Below, piece by piece: positions 1 through 5,755 of a DNA stretch of 5,755 bases. The position numbers and the translations under genes were made by a program. Location: the NCBI GenBank assembly GCA_037440525.1, contig JBBITW010000211.1, positions 1 through 5,755 on the forward strand. The letters are read 5' to 3'. The DNA is from JBBITW01 sp037440525. GTDB taxonomy: Bacteria; Desulfobacterota; BSN033; UBA1163. The notes below the pieces were generated by a model, which was not told the DNA's origin, searched no databases, and saw nothing but the letters and a program-made list of their open reading frames with translations. Every line of letters starts with the position of its first letter. Position 1 is the stretch's first letter.

Positions 1-72
1 TTCGAGGATATTCCTGCCAGATCTTTTAACTTAGCCCCATTTAAGTGACGGGTTAGATTCTTTTAGGATAAA

Positions 73-384
73 TCACCTTGCCATTGGAGAAGGGGCCAAT
101 AAGCCTGCCAGTGCTCCAACAGCAGCTGAACCCAGTGCGATGAGCCCTTCAGGAATAGCTACGGCGGTTTTAATGCTTAAGTAGAAACCACCAACGATTG
201 TCAATAAAACTGCAAGGCCCAAAAAGGCCACAACCAGACGAAAAATCCAGCGATCAGATTGAAGGGGAGTGGAGAGCTTCTGTAGACTTTCAAGAACTTT
301 TATCTTTTGATCTGAAGCCATCGAAGGATCATTAGTAATTTGTAGAATCAATTCCTGCAATCCCTCTTGCACATTTTTTGGCAT
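73..384 (-). CDS. Small two-helix membrane protein of unknown function
   Basis: I do not recognise a named family. The 103-residue product starts with a polar, probably helical segment (about 1-45, rich in Gln, Lys, Glu and Asp). Two hydrophobic segments follow, at about 47-70 and 77-98. The second is rich in Gly and Ala (ALGSAAVGALAGLLAPSP) and ends close to the C terminus. There is no signal peptide, so it is probably an inner-membrane protein with a cytoplasmic N-terminal region of about 45 residues. The ATG start is well supported by an AGGAG ribosome binding site six bases upstream. It is the last gene visible in the sigma-54-preceded cluster, 58 nt after the exported protein gene, so co-transcription with the two-component genes is plausible but not proven. 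The Gly/Ala-rich hairpin could suggest oligomerisation or a holin-like architecture, but nothing in the sequence shows that function. Confidence 0.72.
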   Translation of the reverse strand: MPKNVQEGLQELILQITNDPSMASDQKIKVLESLQKLSTPLQSDRWIFRLVVAFLGLAVLLTIVGGFYLSIKTAVAIPEGLIALGSAAVGALAGLLAPSPMAR

Positions 385-390
385 CTCTTT

Positions 391-395
391 CTCCT
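391..395 (-). promoter_or_regulatory. Ribosome binding site of the small membrane protein gene
   Basis: The minus strand reads AGGAG followed by a six-base spacer and ATG (384-382). This is a near-ideal Shine-Dalgarno site. It fixes the start of the 103-residue membrane protein and supports that short gene being real. Confidence 0.75.
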
Positions 396-442
396 TTCTC
401 TAAGGCCAAAAACTATAGAGCCTCTTCTTTGCATGGAGGAAA

Positions 443-967
443 TTATTTATCAATAAACCTTATTATGATTTGAGGCCTGAGGGCTTCTCTTCCAGCTCCT
501 ATCTTAAATACAGGTTTCTTATTGGCATCGAGGATAGAGATATACCATCTCCCCTCTTTTAGATTTCGTTTAAAACTCTGTGTTCTCCATGTAAAAAAGC
601 CTCGCCTCCTTAGCTCATCTACTATCAAACCTTTCTTCTCCTCCCATAAACCTTTTCCAATCCCTATATTAATAATGTCAGTAACTCCTGTATCTGAAGC
701 CCAGGCATGATAGATAGGCAATTCACCCTTTGCCTCGAGCATGGTTAATGCCCTCTCGCCTGCTTTAACCTCCATCCAGAAGAATATCCCTTCTCCTCTC
801 TTTATCTCTGCTACCTCAAAAAAAGAATCTACAGGTTCATGACCCTTTACATACCTGCAAAAGGATTCCCTCTCTACTTCGAATAGAGGCTGGGCATTGA
901 TATAAGGAATGATTATAAGAGGTAAAATAATGTGGATTGTGTAGCAGAAAAATTTTGTCATTCTCAT
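443..967 (-). CDS. Exported DUF2914-like protein
   Basis: This is a 174-residue protein with a likely Sec signal peptide: basic MRMTK, a hydrophobic core at about 6-24, and a probable cleavage site after Ala26 (INA/QP). The mature part looks like one beta-rich domain. It carries an aromatic strand (FFWMEV, 62-67), a YHAWASDTG segment (86-94), then WRTQSFKRNLKEGRWYISI (127-145) and a final DANKKPVFK strand (147-155). The order 'FF strand, H-x-W, W-R-x-x-S, G-x-W-x-x-x-x-x-D' resembles the DUF2914 family, whose role is unknown. The match is from memory of the pattern and is moderate. It would act in the periplasm or, if the signal is not cleaved, be membrane-anchored. The gene lies 24 nt after the hybrid kinase gene, which suggests co-transcription. 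The start is uncertain: there is no good Shine-Dalgarno site. ATG at 967 is preferred over TTG at 970, and ATG at 961 is also possible. Confidence 0.78.
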   Translation of the reverse strand: MRMTKFFCYTIHIILPLIIIPYINAQPLFEVERESFCRYVKGHEPVDSFFEVAEIKRGEGIFFWMEVKAGERALTMLEAKGELPIYHAWASDTGVTDIINIGIGKGLWEEKKGLIVDELRRRGFFTWRTQSFKRNLKEGRWYISILDANKKPVFKIGAGREALRPQIIIRFIDK

Positions 968-991
968 CAAATATATTTTTATGTTACCATT

Positions 992-2971
992 TTATTCACC
1001 TTTTGTAAATGAGTCTTTTTGATCCAGTATCTCTCGAACCCTACTTACAAATACATTTAATGAGAAGGGTTTTTCCAAAAAGGACTTCTTCAAATTTAGT
1101 CCATTTGAATGAATGATTGAAGAATCTTTATAGCCTGAAATGAAAAGAACTTTGATCTCAGGCTGAAGAGCTTTTACACGGTCAAACAACTCACTTCCTC
1201 CCATCTGGGGCATCACCATATCGGTAATGAGCAGGTCTATTCTCTCTTCTATGTGGTCACAAATTATACGCAATGCCTCATCTCCATTCGAAGCTTCAAA
1301 AACAGTATAACCATGTTTACGAAGAATATGCGCAGATAAATCCCTTACTGAAGGTTCATCCTCTACCAGAAGGACTCTTTCATTTCCCTTTGGCAGTTCA
1401 CCTGTATCATCTTTTGATTGGATTTGCTCAATCTCTTCCTCAGCCCGAGGCAGGTAGATCTTAAAAGTTGTCCCTTTATCCGGTTCGCTATAGACCCAGA
1501 TGGTTCCCCCACTCTGTTTAACTATACTATAAACAGTCGAAAGGCCAAGTCCTGTTCCCTTTTCTTTTTCCTTTGTAGTAAAAAAGGGATCAAATATCTT
1601 CTCCTTAACCTCAGGACTCATTCCGCATCCTGTATCACTTACTGAAACCATCACATAGGGGCCAGGCCTTGTTCCGAGATGAGTTCTGCAATACTCTTCA
1701 TCGAGCTCGATATTTTTTGTCTCTATAACCAGTTTCCCCCCTTTTGGCATTGCATCTCTTGCATTAACAATTAGGTTAAGAATCACTTGTTCCATTTGAC
1801 CGGAATCGATCTTGACCCTTCCGAGATCATCGGCAAGAACTGTGAAAAATTCTATATCTTCACCAATGACCCTGCTCAGCATCTTCTCCATACCCCTGAT
1901 AAGGAGGTTCAAATCCACTACCTTAACATTTAGAATCTGACGGCGGCTAAGGGTGAGAAGCTGATGGGTTAACTGAGAGGCGCGCTCCGTGACCTTCTTA
2001 ATCTCTTCTAAGTTCCCCCTCAGGGGGTCATCCTCTCTAAGGGATAGAAGTGAGAGCTGGCTATATCCACTCAGTATGGTAAAAAGATTATTTAAGTCGT
2101 GTGCAATACCACCTGCCAAACGACCTACAGTCTCCATCTTTTGGGCCTGTAGAAATTGAATCTCCATCTGTTTCCATTCTGTTATATCATCAATCATATG
2201 GATGGTATATAGTGGTTCACCTTCTTTATCCCTTACGAGTGAGACATTCAGGCGTCCCCAGATCACACTACTGTCCTTTCGGATATAACGCTTCTCTGTA
2301 TAATAATGCTCCTGACGGCCTGAAAGAAGCCTTCTATAAGGTTCTAAATCTATCATCTCATCCTCGGGGTGAACCAATTCGTTTAATGCCTTACCATATA
2401 GTTCCTTTCCGTTATAACCAAGTATTCTCTGGAGTGAAGGATTGCTCTCCATGAGTTTACCATTCATGTTGAAAAGGCCGATACCAAGGGCTGTTCTTTC
2501 AAAAATCGTTCGAAATTTCAGCTCGCTCTTTTGAAGGGCCTCTTTTGTCCTCATAATATCCGATATATCAAACATAAATCCCTGCAGGAATTGCGATCCT
2601 CCAGATTCGTCCCTTACGAGTATCGCTTCGTCTCGAACCCATACTGTCCTGCCATCATAGGAGATTAATCTATACTCTGAACTAAATGGGAGACCTTCAT
2701 TAAGACTTTTAAAAAATTCGGCCAATACCCTTTTTCTATCCTCAGGATGAACCTGCCTGAACCAGAGTTGTGGATCGGTCAACCATTCGGATATTGAGAA
2801 CCCCAACATTCCCTCTATCTGAGGACTTATATAGAGTCTCCTCCCGGATTCATCAAGGGAAGTGATGTAGGTTGTAGCAGGGATCTTTTCTACTAATTCT
2901 TGATAGTTGATGCCAAAATTTTGATCTCCTTCTTTACAATGAAGATCCTTCTTAAATTGTATTCCTTTCAT
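992..2971 (-). CDS. Cytoplasmic PAS-PAS hybrid histidine kinase with C-terminal receiver
   Basis: The 659-residue protein has no membrane segment or signal peptide, so it should sense an internal cue. Domains in order: PAS 1 (about 24-142, PAS_3-like, with YISPQIEGMLGFS and a PAC motif ending in DISD), PAS 2 (about 150-268, ending in DDITEWK), HisKA dimerisation/phosphotransfer domain (about 275-345) with phospho-acceptor His291 in GGIAHDLNN, HATPase_c (about 387-508), and a receiver (about 532-650). The ATPase has its N-box (Asn399, Asn403), G1 box DTGCGM (446-451), F-box DPFFTTK and G2 box GTGLGL (472-477). The receiver keeps Glu537/Asp538, phospho-acceptor Asp584, Ser612 and Lys634. All catalytic residues are therefore present. 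It should autophosphorylate on His291 and pass phosphate to its own Asp584, to the adjacent stand-alone regulator, or to both. No Hpt or output domain is present. It lies about 30 nt after the response regulator gene. The start chosen is ATG at 2971, with GTG at 2977 as an alternative. The PAS ligand is unknown. Confidence 0.95.
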   Translation of the reverse strand: MKGIQFKKDLHCKEGDQNFGINYQELVEKIPATTYITSLDESGRRLYISPQIEGMLGFSISEWLTDPQLWFRQVHPEDRKRVLAEFFKSLNEGLPFSSEYRLISYDGRTVWVRDEAILVRDESGGSQFLQGFMFDISDIMRTKEALQKSELKFRTIFERTALGIGLFNMNGKLMESNPSLQRILGYNGKELYGKALNELVHPEDEMIDLEPYRRLLSGRQEHYYTEKRYIRKDSSVIWGRLNVSLVRDKEGEPLYTIHMIDDITEWKQMEIQFLQAQKMETVGRLAGGIAHDLNNLFTILSGYSQLSLLSLREDDPLRGNLEEIKKVTERASQLTHQLLTLSRRQILNVKVVDLNLLIRGMEKMLSRVIGEDIEFFTVLADDLGRVKIDSGQMEQVILNLIVNARDAMPKGGKLVIETKNIELDEEYCRTHLGTRPGPYVMVSVSDTGCGMSPEVKEKIFDPFFTTKEKEKGTGLGLSTVYSIVKQSGGTIWVYSEPDKGTTFKIYLPRAEEEIEQIQSKDDTGELPKGNERVLLVEDEPSVRDLSAHILRKHGYTVFEASNGDEALRIICDHIEERIDLLITDMVMPQMGGSELFDRVKALQPEIKVLFISGYKDSSIIHSNGLNLKKSFLEKPFSLNVFVSRVREILDQKDSFTKGE

Positions 2972-2973
2972 CC

Positions 2974-2980
2974 TCACCTC
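2974..2980 (-). promoter_or_regulatory. Ribosome binding site that decides the hybrid kinase start
   Basis: The minus strand reads GAGGTGA, then GG, then ATG (2971-2969). GAGGTGA is an exact match to part of the extended Shine-Dalgarno consensus, with its GAGG core five bases from that ATG. The GTG codon at 2977-2975 lies inside this site and has no comparable site of its own upstream. This favours ATG at 2971 and a 659-residue protein over the GTG-started 661-residue form. Confidence 0.6.
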
Positions 2981-3003
2981 TATTTATCTCGAAAAAAACC
3001 CAT

Positions 3004-3369
3004 CTATGAAAGAACCTGTGAAGCAATCCTTTCTACCTCAAAGATATCAATGGGCTTCTTAAGGTAGTCAAAGATTCCAAAGGATTTTGCCTCTTCCTCT
3101 ATCTTCTCATGAACAAGCGCTGTAATTATTACTACCTCGACATTTTTTTCTTCCTCCTTCAGTCTTTTCAATATTTCAATTCCATTGATCCCGGGCATTT
3201 TGATATCTAAGAAGATTAATTTTGGTGTTTCAGATTCAAGTATGCGTAGGGCTTCATATCCACTTTCTGCCTTTAGAAGATCGTAACGGTCACCGAGCAG
3301 TGCCTCGAAGGAGTCGAGAATTCCCTGATCGTCGTCTACAACCAAAATACGATTAGAAATATTTGCCAT
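3004..3369 (-). CDS. Single-domain response regulator (CheY/Spo0F-like receiver)
   Basis: The 121-residue protein is a complete receiver domain and nothing else. The conserved phosphorylation site is intact: the acidic pocket Asp12/Asp13 in LVVDDDQ, phospho-acceptor Asp55 in LIFLDIKMPG, switch residue Thr83 in VVIITA, and Lys105 in the DYLKKP turn. There is no DNA-binding, enzymatic or ATPase output domain. It therefore must act by protein contact, either as a phosphate shuttle in a relay or as a regulator of a partner protein. It is the first gene after a sigma-54-type promoter and is followed closely by the hybrid kinase, its most likely phosphodonor. A GGAG ribosome binding site seven bases before ATG fixes the start. 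The family assignment is certain, but the cognate kinase and target are inferred. The membrane kinase just upstream is an alternative donor. Confidence 0.95.
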   Translation of the reverse strand: MANISNRILVVDDDQGILDSFEALLGDRYDLLKAESGYEALRILESETPKLIFLDIKMPGINGIEILKRLKEEEKNVEVVIITALVHEKIEEEAKSFGIFDYLKKPIDIFEVERIASQVLS

Positions 3370-3377
3370 CTTTTTAC

Positions 3378-3381
3378 TCCG
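3378..3381 (-). promoter_or_regulatory. Ribosome binding site of the response regulator gene
   Basis: GGAG on the minus strand is separated by seven bases (TAAAAAG) from ATG at 3369-3367. This is well placed and sits in the predicted leader of the sigma-54 transcript. Confidence 0.65.
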
Positions 3382-3410
3382 ATTAATAAATTTCTTTATC
3401 GAGCAAGTCT

Positions 3411-3439
3411 ATTAAGAATCGCTCAACTTAGATTCTAAT
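3411..3439 (-). repeat. Imperfect stem-loop at the predicted 5' end of the response regulator transcript
   Basis: The arms AGAATC (3415-3420) and GATTCT (3431-3436) are perfect complements. ATT (3411-3413) and AAT (3437-3439) extend them past one bulged base at 3414, around a 10-base loop. If transcription starts near 3437, as the sigma-54 site predicts, the structure forms at the very beginning of the roughly 68-nt leader. There is no T-tract after it, so it is not a terminator. It could affect transcript stability or be a protein-binding dyad, or it could be chance in AT-rich DNA. Confidence 0.3.
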
Positions 3440-3447
3440 TTTATATT

Positions 3448-3463
3448 AGCAAATAAAATGCCA
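3448..3463 (-). promoter_or_regulatory. Sigma-54 (RpoN) -24/-12 promoter for the response regulator operon
   Basis: The minus strand reads TGGCATTTTATTTGCT. Compared with the sigma-54 consensus TGGCAC-N5-TTGCW, it has the GG of the -24 element, CA after it, and TTGCT at -12. The GG and GC pairs are exactly 10 bases apart, the invariant spacing. The predicted start of transcription is near 3437, giving a leader of about 68 nt before the response regulator ATG. The site lies in the only sizeable intergenic region of the window, in the right orientation and downstream of a likely terminator. Sigma-54 promoters need an AAA+ activator bound upstream, and no such activator is encoded in this window. 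Confidence 0.72.
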
Positions 3464-3481
3464 TTTTATTAAAAATTTGAA

Positions 3482-3506
3482 GAATTTTAAAAAATGCTTA
3501 AAATTC
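3482..3506. repeat. Perfect 9-bp inverted repeat upstream of the sigma-54 promoter
   Basis: The arms GAATTTTAA (3482-3490) and TTAAAATTC (3498-3506) are exact reverse complements, separated by a 7-base spacer. The centre is about 57 bp upstream of the predicted transcription start and the near edge is 18 bp from the -24 element. It could be an operator or activator site for the sigma-54 unit. Activator sites are usually somewhat further upstream, and the arms are mostly A and T, so chance occurrence is a real alternative. Confidence 0.35.
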
Positions 3507-3551
3507 AATATATTACCATCAATCAGTGAAGGAGAAATATTTTTGGGGAGC

Positions 3552-3579
3552 AAATTAAATTGCCTATTTTTATAGGCAA
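3552..3579 (-). terminator. Likely intrinsic terminator after the membrane kinase gene
   Basis: TTGCCTAT (3560-3567) and ATAGGCAA (3572-3579) form a perfect 8-bp stem with a 4-base loop. On the minus strand the stem is followed at once by TTTAATTT (3559-3552). It begins two bases after the kinase stop codon (3584-3582). The other strand has no T-tract after the hairpin, so it reads as a terminator for the leftward transcript only. The interrupted T-tract makes it moderately strong at best. It separates the binding-protein/kinase unit from the response regulator unit. Confidence 0.6.
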
Positions 3580-3581
3580 CT

Positions 3582-5411
3582 CTAAAAAATTACAACAGGT
3601 AGCTTTAAGATGAAGGTTGTTCCCATATCCTTTTTACTTATGGCCTCGATTGTGCCTTTATGGTTCTCAACAATCTTACGGGTAAGGGCCATTCCAAGCC
3701 CAACTCCTTTATCCTTTGTTGTAAAGAAGGGATTAAAGAGATTTTTCAAAGTCTCTTCGTCCATTCCAATACCTGTATCAACAAAGGTGATTTTAATTGT
3801 CGGGGAGTCTTTATTTTCAAAATTGGATGATATAGATAGAACTCCTCCATTAGGCATTGCCTGAATAGAATTAATCACCAGATTGGAGAATGCTCTATAA
3901 AGGCCATCCGAATCACCAGATATGGATGGAATATTCTTCTCCAGATGACCCTCAAATATAATATCCCTCTTTTTCATTTCCTCTCCATGGAGTTCAATGA
4001 CCTGTGAAATCAAATGATTCACATCAATTTTAACAAAGGGTCTCTTCCTCGTTCTTGTCAATTCCAAAAGATCCTCTACCAATTGATTGATTCTCTCGAT
4101 CTCCCTCGGAACAGTAATGTTAAACTTCTCCATGAAAGATGGGCTTTCAATCTTTTTTGGAAGGAGTTGAACAAATGTCTTAATTGCAGAGAGGGGATTT
4201 TTAATCTCATGGGCAAGCCCTGCAGAGAGTGTCCCGAGGGCAGCCAGACGATCAGCCTGCCTAAGTTTCTCTTCGAGGTCCTTTAGTTCCGTAATATCCT
4301 GAAAAATCATAAGCGCACCAATCGTCTCCCCCCTTCCATCAGTGATTAGTGCAGTGCTTGCTATTAAACAAAGACTCCCATCCTTTCCCTCCAATTCTAT
4401 CTCCGAGTGGGATATGGCCTTTCTTTGTGATAATGTCAAATTCATTATATTATGGATTGGATGTTTTAAACCTAATGCCTCTGAGAGGGATTTTCCTATT
4501 AGCTGTTGATTATCTTTTATCAAAATCCTTTTGGCCATCTCGTTTACTGTGACGATTCTTCCCTCCATATCGATTGTAATGAGTCCATTGGTCATGGATG
4601 AGAGGATATTATCTGTGTAGGCTTTTAGGGATGTAATCTCGCTGAGGCGTTCCTCCAGCTGGTTTCTGTGTATGCGAAGCTCTTTTATCATATGATTAAA
4701 ATTTTTGCCAAGTTCCTCAATCTCATCTCCTGTTCGAATATCTATAGTATGTTCCAGGTCTCCATGTGCGGCAGATATGGTTGTCTCTACCAATTTAGAG
4801 ATTGGTCGGGTGATACGTCTCACAAAGAAGATCGATCCGAGAATACCAGCGACAATAGCAAAAAATCCCATGATGAATAGATTAATCCGGGTCTTTAAAA
4901 TCTGTTCTACCATTCTACTGAGAGAAAGGCCGATACGGATTGTTCCCCACTTCTCCTTGGACTCTTTGATATAAACAGGGATTGAGATATCCAAGATCCG
5001 TTTACCTTTATGAAATGCTAACTGGATCAATGGCCCTCTTGTTTCTAAGGCCTTTTGGCTCACTTCATCCGTAAGGATCATCCCCTGCTTTTCACTGTGG
5101 CCACTATAGGCCGCAACCCTCCTCTCTTTATCATGGATGATGACATAGACAATATCCTCCTCAAGGGCAACCTTCTCGGCATTCTGTTCGAGGACAATGT
5201 AATTATAGGTGAGAAGGGCATTGGTGCTTACCCCGGCAAGATTACGGGCAATGGCCATGCCCCGCCTCTGAAGCTCCTCCTGGATAGTTTCGGATTGTCG
5301 ATTTTCCACTAAGATGATTACAACCACCATGAGGAAGAGGATGATCAGGGTAGAGTAGAAGATCAATCGGGTCTGTAAACGAATAGGTTTGGAAACTTTT
5401 TTGAAACTCAT
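3582..5411 (-). CDS. Membrane sensor histidine kinase, periplasmic sensor-HAMP-PAS-HisKA-HATPase
   Basis: This is a 609-residue inner-membrane kinase of the NtrB/AtoS/ZraS style. Transmembrane helix 1 is at about 16-35, a periplasmic region spans about 36-174, and helix 2 is at about 175-197. The periplasmic region has the 'G-x-x-x-A-x-x-L-A ... YVIIHDKERRVAA' pattern typical of Cache/PDC sensor folds. HAMP (about 198-250) keeps Pro203 and the DEIEELGKNFN motif. A short coiled coil leads to a PAS domain (about 262-378). HisKA has phospho-acceptor His401 in GLAHEIKNPL. HATPase_c (about 497-607) has Asn510/Asn514, G1 box DTGIGM (545-550), F-box NPFFTTK and G2 box GVGLGM (569-574). All residues needed for activity are present, and no receiver is attached. 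The gene starts 20 nt after the solute-binding protein stop, which suggests co-transcription and possibly ligand sensing through that protein. Only GAG directly beside ATG resembles a ribosome site, so translational coupling is possible. The next in-frame Met (28) lies inside helix 1, so this start is favoured. The partner regulator is unknown: kinases of this style often pair with sigma-54 activators. Confidence 0.94.
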   Translation of the reverse strand: MSFKKVSKPIRLQTRLIFYSTLIILFLMVVVIILVENRQSETIQEELQRRGMAIARNLAGVSTNALLTYNYIVLEQNAEKVALEEDIVYVIIHDKERRVAAYSGHSEKQGMILTDEVSQKALETRGPLIQLAFHKGKRILDISIPVYIKESKEKWGTIRIGLSLSRMVEQILKTRINLFIMGFFAIVAGILGSIFFVRRITRPISKLVETTISAAHGDLEHTIDIRTGDEIEELGKNFNHMIKELRIHRNQLEERLSEITSLKAYTDNILSSMTNGLITIDMEGRIVTVNEMAKRILIKDNQQLIGKSLSEALGLKHPIHNIMNLTLSQRKAISHSEIELEGKDGSLCLIASTALITDGRGETIGALMIFQDITELKDLEEKLRQADRLAALGTLSAGLAHEIKNPLSAIKTFVQLLPKKIESPSFMEKFNITVPREIERINQLVEDLLELTRTRKRPFVKIDVNHLISQVIELHGEEMKKRDIIFEGHLEKNIPSISGDSDGLYRAFSNLVINSIQAMPNGGVLSISSNFENKDSPTIKITFVDTGIGMDEETLKNLFNPFFTTKDKGVGLGMALTRKIVENHKGTIEAISKKDMGTTFILKLPVVIF

Positions 5412-5431
5412 CTCGATTTTGATATACGAGA

Positions 5432-5755
5432 TTATTTAAGCTTTTTCAACCAGATTTTTTTCATGGGGATATAAGGACCTCCAAGTGCACTAAGCTCAAT
5501 ACCTCTGACATAGGGTTGATAAACCATCTGATAGAGATGGTTTACCATTGGTATTATGGGGGCATCATCTAAAATTATATCTTCGATCTTTCTATAAATC
5601 TCCATTCTTTTCAGGTAATCTCTCTCCGTCCTTGCTCGATCGAGCATCTGATCTACATGGGGATTATGATATCCCATAAAATTGTATTTAGATCTGGAGT
5701 GAAAAAGGGTTCCTAAAAAGTTATCAGGGTCAGGAAAATCCGCATACCAGGCATA
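5432..5755 (-). CDS. Family 5 extracellular solute-binding protein, C-terminal end (partial)
   Basis: The reading frame is open to the window edge, so only about the last 107 residues are visible and the N terminus and signal peptide lie outside. The visible part begins YAWYADFPDPDNFLGTLF, continues with YHNPHVDQMLDRART and the RMEIYRKIEDIILDDAPIIPM segment, then VRGIELSALGG. These are hallmark C-terminal motifs of SBP_bac_5 proteins (the DppA/OppA/NikA type), which bind peptides, nickel chelates or other small ligands for ABC uptake. An ATG at 5677-5675 is an internal Met, not the start, because the family motifs continue upstream of it. The protein would be periplasmic or a lipoprotein. In place of transporter permease genes, a sensor kinase follows after 20 nt, so a sensory role beside or instead of uptake is possible. 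The ligand cannot be told from this fragment. Confidence 0.92.
   Translation of the reverse strand, partial: YAWYADFPDPDNFLGTLFHSRSKYNFMGYHNPHVDQMLDRARTERDYLKRMEIYRKIEDIILDDAPIIPMVNHLYQMVYQPYVRGIELSALGGPYIPMKKIWLKKLK

Noticed and set aside
29..46. ACTTA/TAAGT inverted repeat as a terminator after the small membrane protein gene.
   Set aside because: The stem is only about five A/T-rich pairs and no T-tract follows on the minus strand.
1..48. A plus-strand frame open from the window edge, FEDIPARSFNLAPFK then TGA, as the tail of a convergent gene.
   Set aside because: It is only 15 codons, has no recognisable motif, and other frames at the edge are also open for similar lengths. I see nothing definite in 1-72.
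712..732. GGCA ... TTTGCC inside the exported protein gene as a second sigma-54 site.
   Set aside because: The GG and GC pairs are about 13 bases apart rather than the required 10, and the site is within a coding sequence.
968..970. TTG as the start of the exported DUF2914-like protein.
   Set aside because: It adds one residue before an ATG (967-965), and no Shine-Dalgarno site favours the rarer TTG codon.
3430..3540. Sigma-70-like -35/-10 pairs on the minus strand (for example TATAAA-like boxes) before the response regulator.
   Set aside because: The region is so AT-rich that such boxes are expected by chance, and none combines two good elements with 16-18 base spacing as convincingly as the sigma-54 site.
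4668..4974. Overlapping plus-strand open frames opposite the membrane kinase, and similar ones at 2101-2454 and 1273-1645.
   Set aside because: They lie antisense to well-supported kinase domains, show no family motifs or ribosome sites, and look like chance frames.
5432..5677. A complete 81-residue gene starting at ATG 5677.
   Set aside because: The frame stays open to the window edge and the upstream residues carry strong family 5 solute-binding motifs (WYADFPDPDNF), so this ATG is internal.

Overview
This is a bacterial window in which every supported gene lies on the minus strand, so transcription runs from high to low coordinates. The protein styles fit a Gram-negative, probably Desulfobacterota (deltaproteobacteria)-like organism: a PAS-PAS hybrid kinase with a GGIAHDLNN H-box, a HAMP-PAS NtrB/AtoS-type membrane kinase, a family 5 solute-binding protein, and a sigma-54 promoter. 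This placement is a judgement from protein style, not a database result. The DNA is moderately AT-rich, and the one real intergenic region is strongly AT-rich.

Layout in the direction of transcription. Unit 1 enters from the right edge. It holds the C-terminal end of a family 5 (peptide/nickel-type) extracellular solute-binding protein (5755-5432) and, 20 nt later, a 609-residue membrane sensor histidine kinase (5411-3582). The kinase is followed almost at once by a compact hairpin with a T-rich tail (3579-3552), a likely intrinsic terminator. Unit 2 begins after an AT-rich intergenic region of about 210 bp. That region contains a perfect 9-bp inverted repeat (3482-3506) and a near-consensus sigma-54 -24/-12 promoter (3463-3448). 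The genes of unit 2 are a single-domain response regulator (3369-3004), a soluble PAS-PAS-kinase-receiver hybrid histidine kinase (2971-992), an exported DUF2914-like protein (967-443) and a two-helix small membrane protein (384-73). Their gaps are short (about 24 to 58 nt), so they may be one operon.

Working model (inference): the membrane kinase, perhaps informed by the co-transcribed binding protein, signals to a sigma-54 activator that is not encoded in this window. That activator would switch on unit 2, a second, cytoplasmic phosphorelay made of a hybrid kinase and a stand-alone receiver, plus two envelope proteins. No DNA-binding or enzymatic output domain is encoded here, so the final output of the relay lies elsewhere or is exerted by protein-protein contact. 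I saw no RNA genes, CRISPR arrays, insertion sequences or phage genes.
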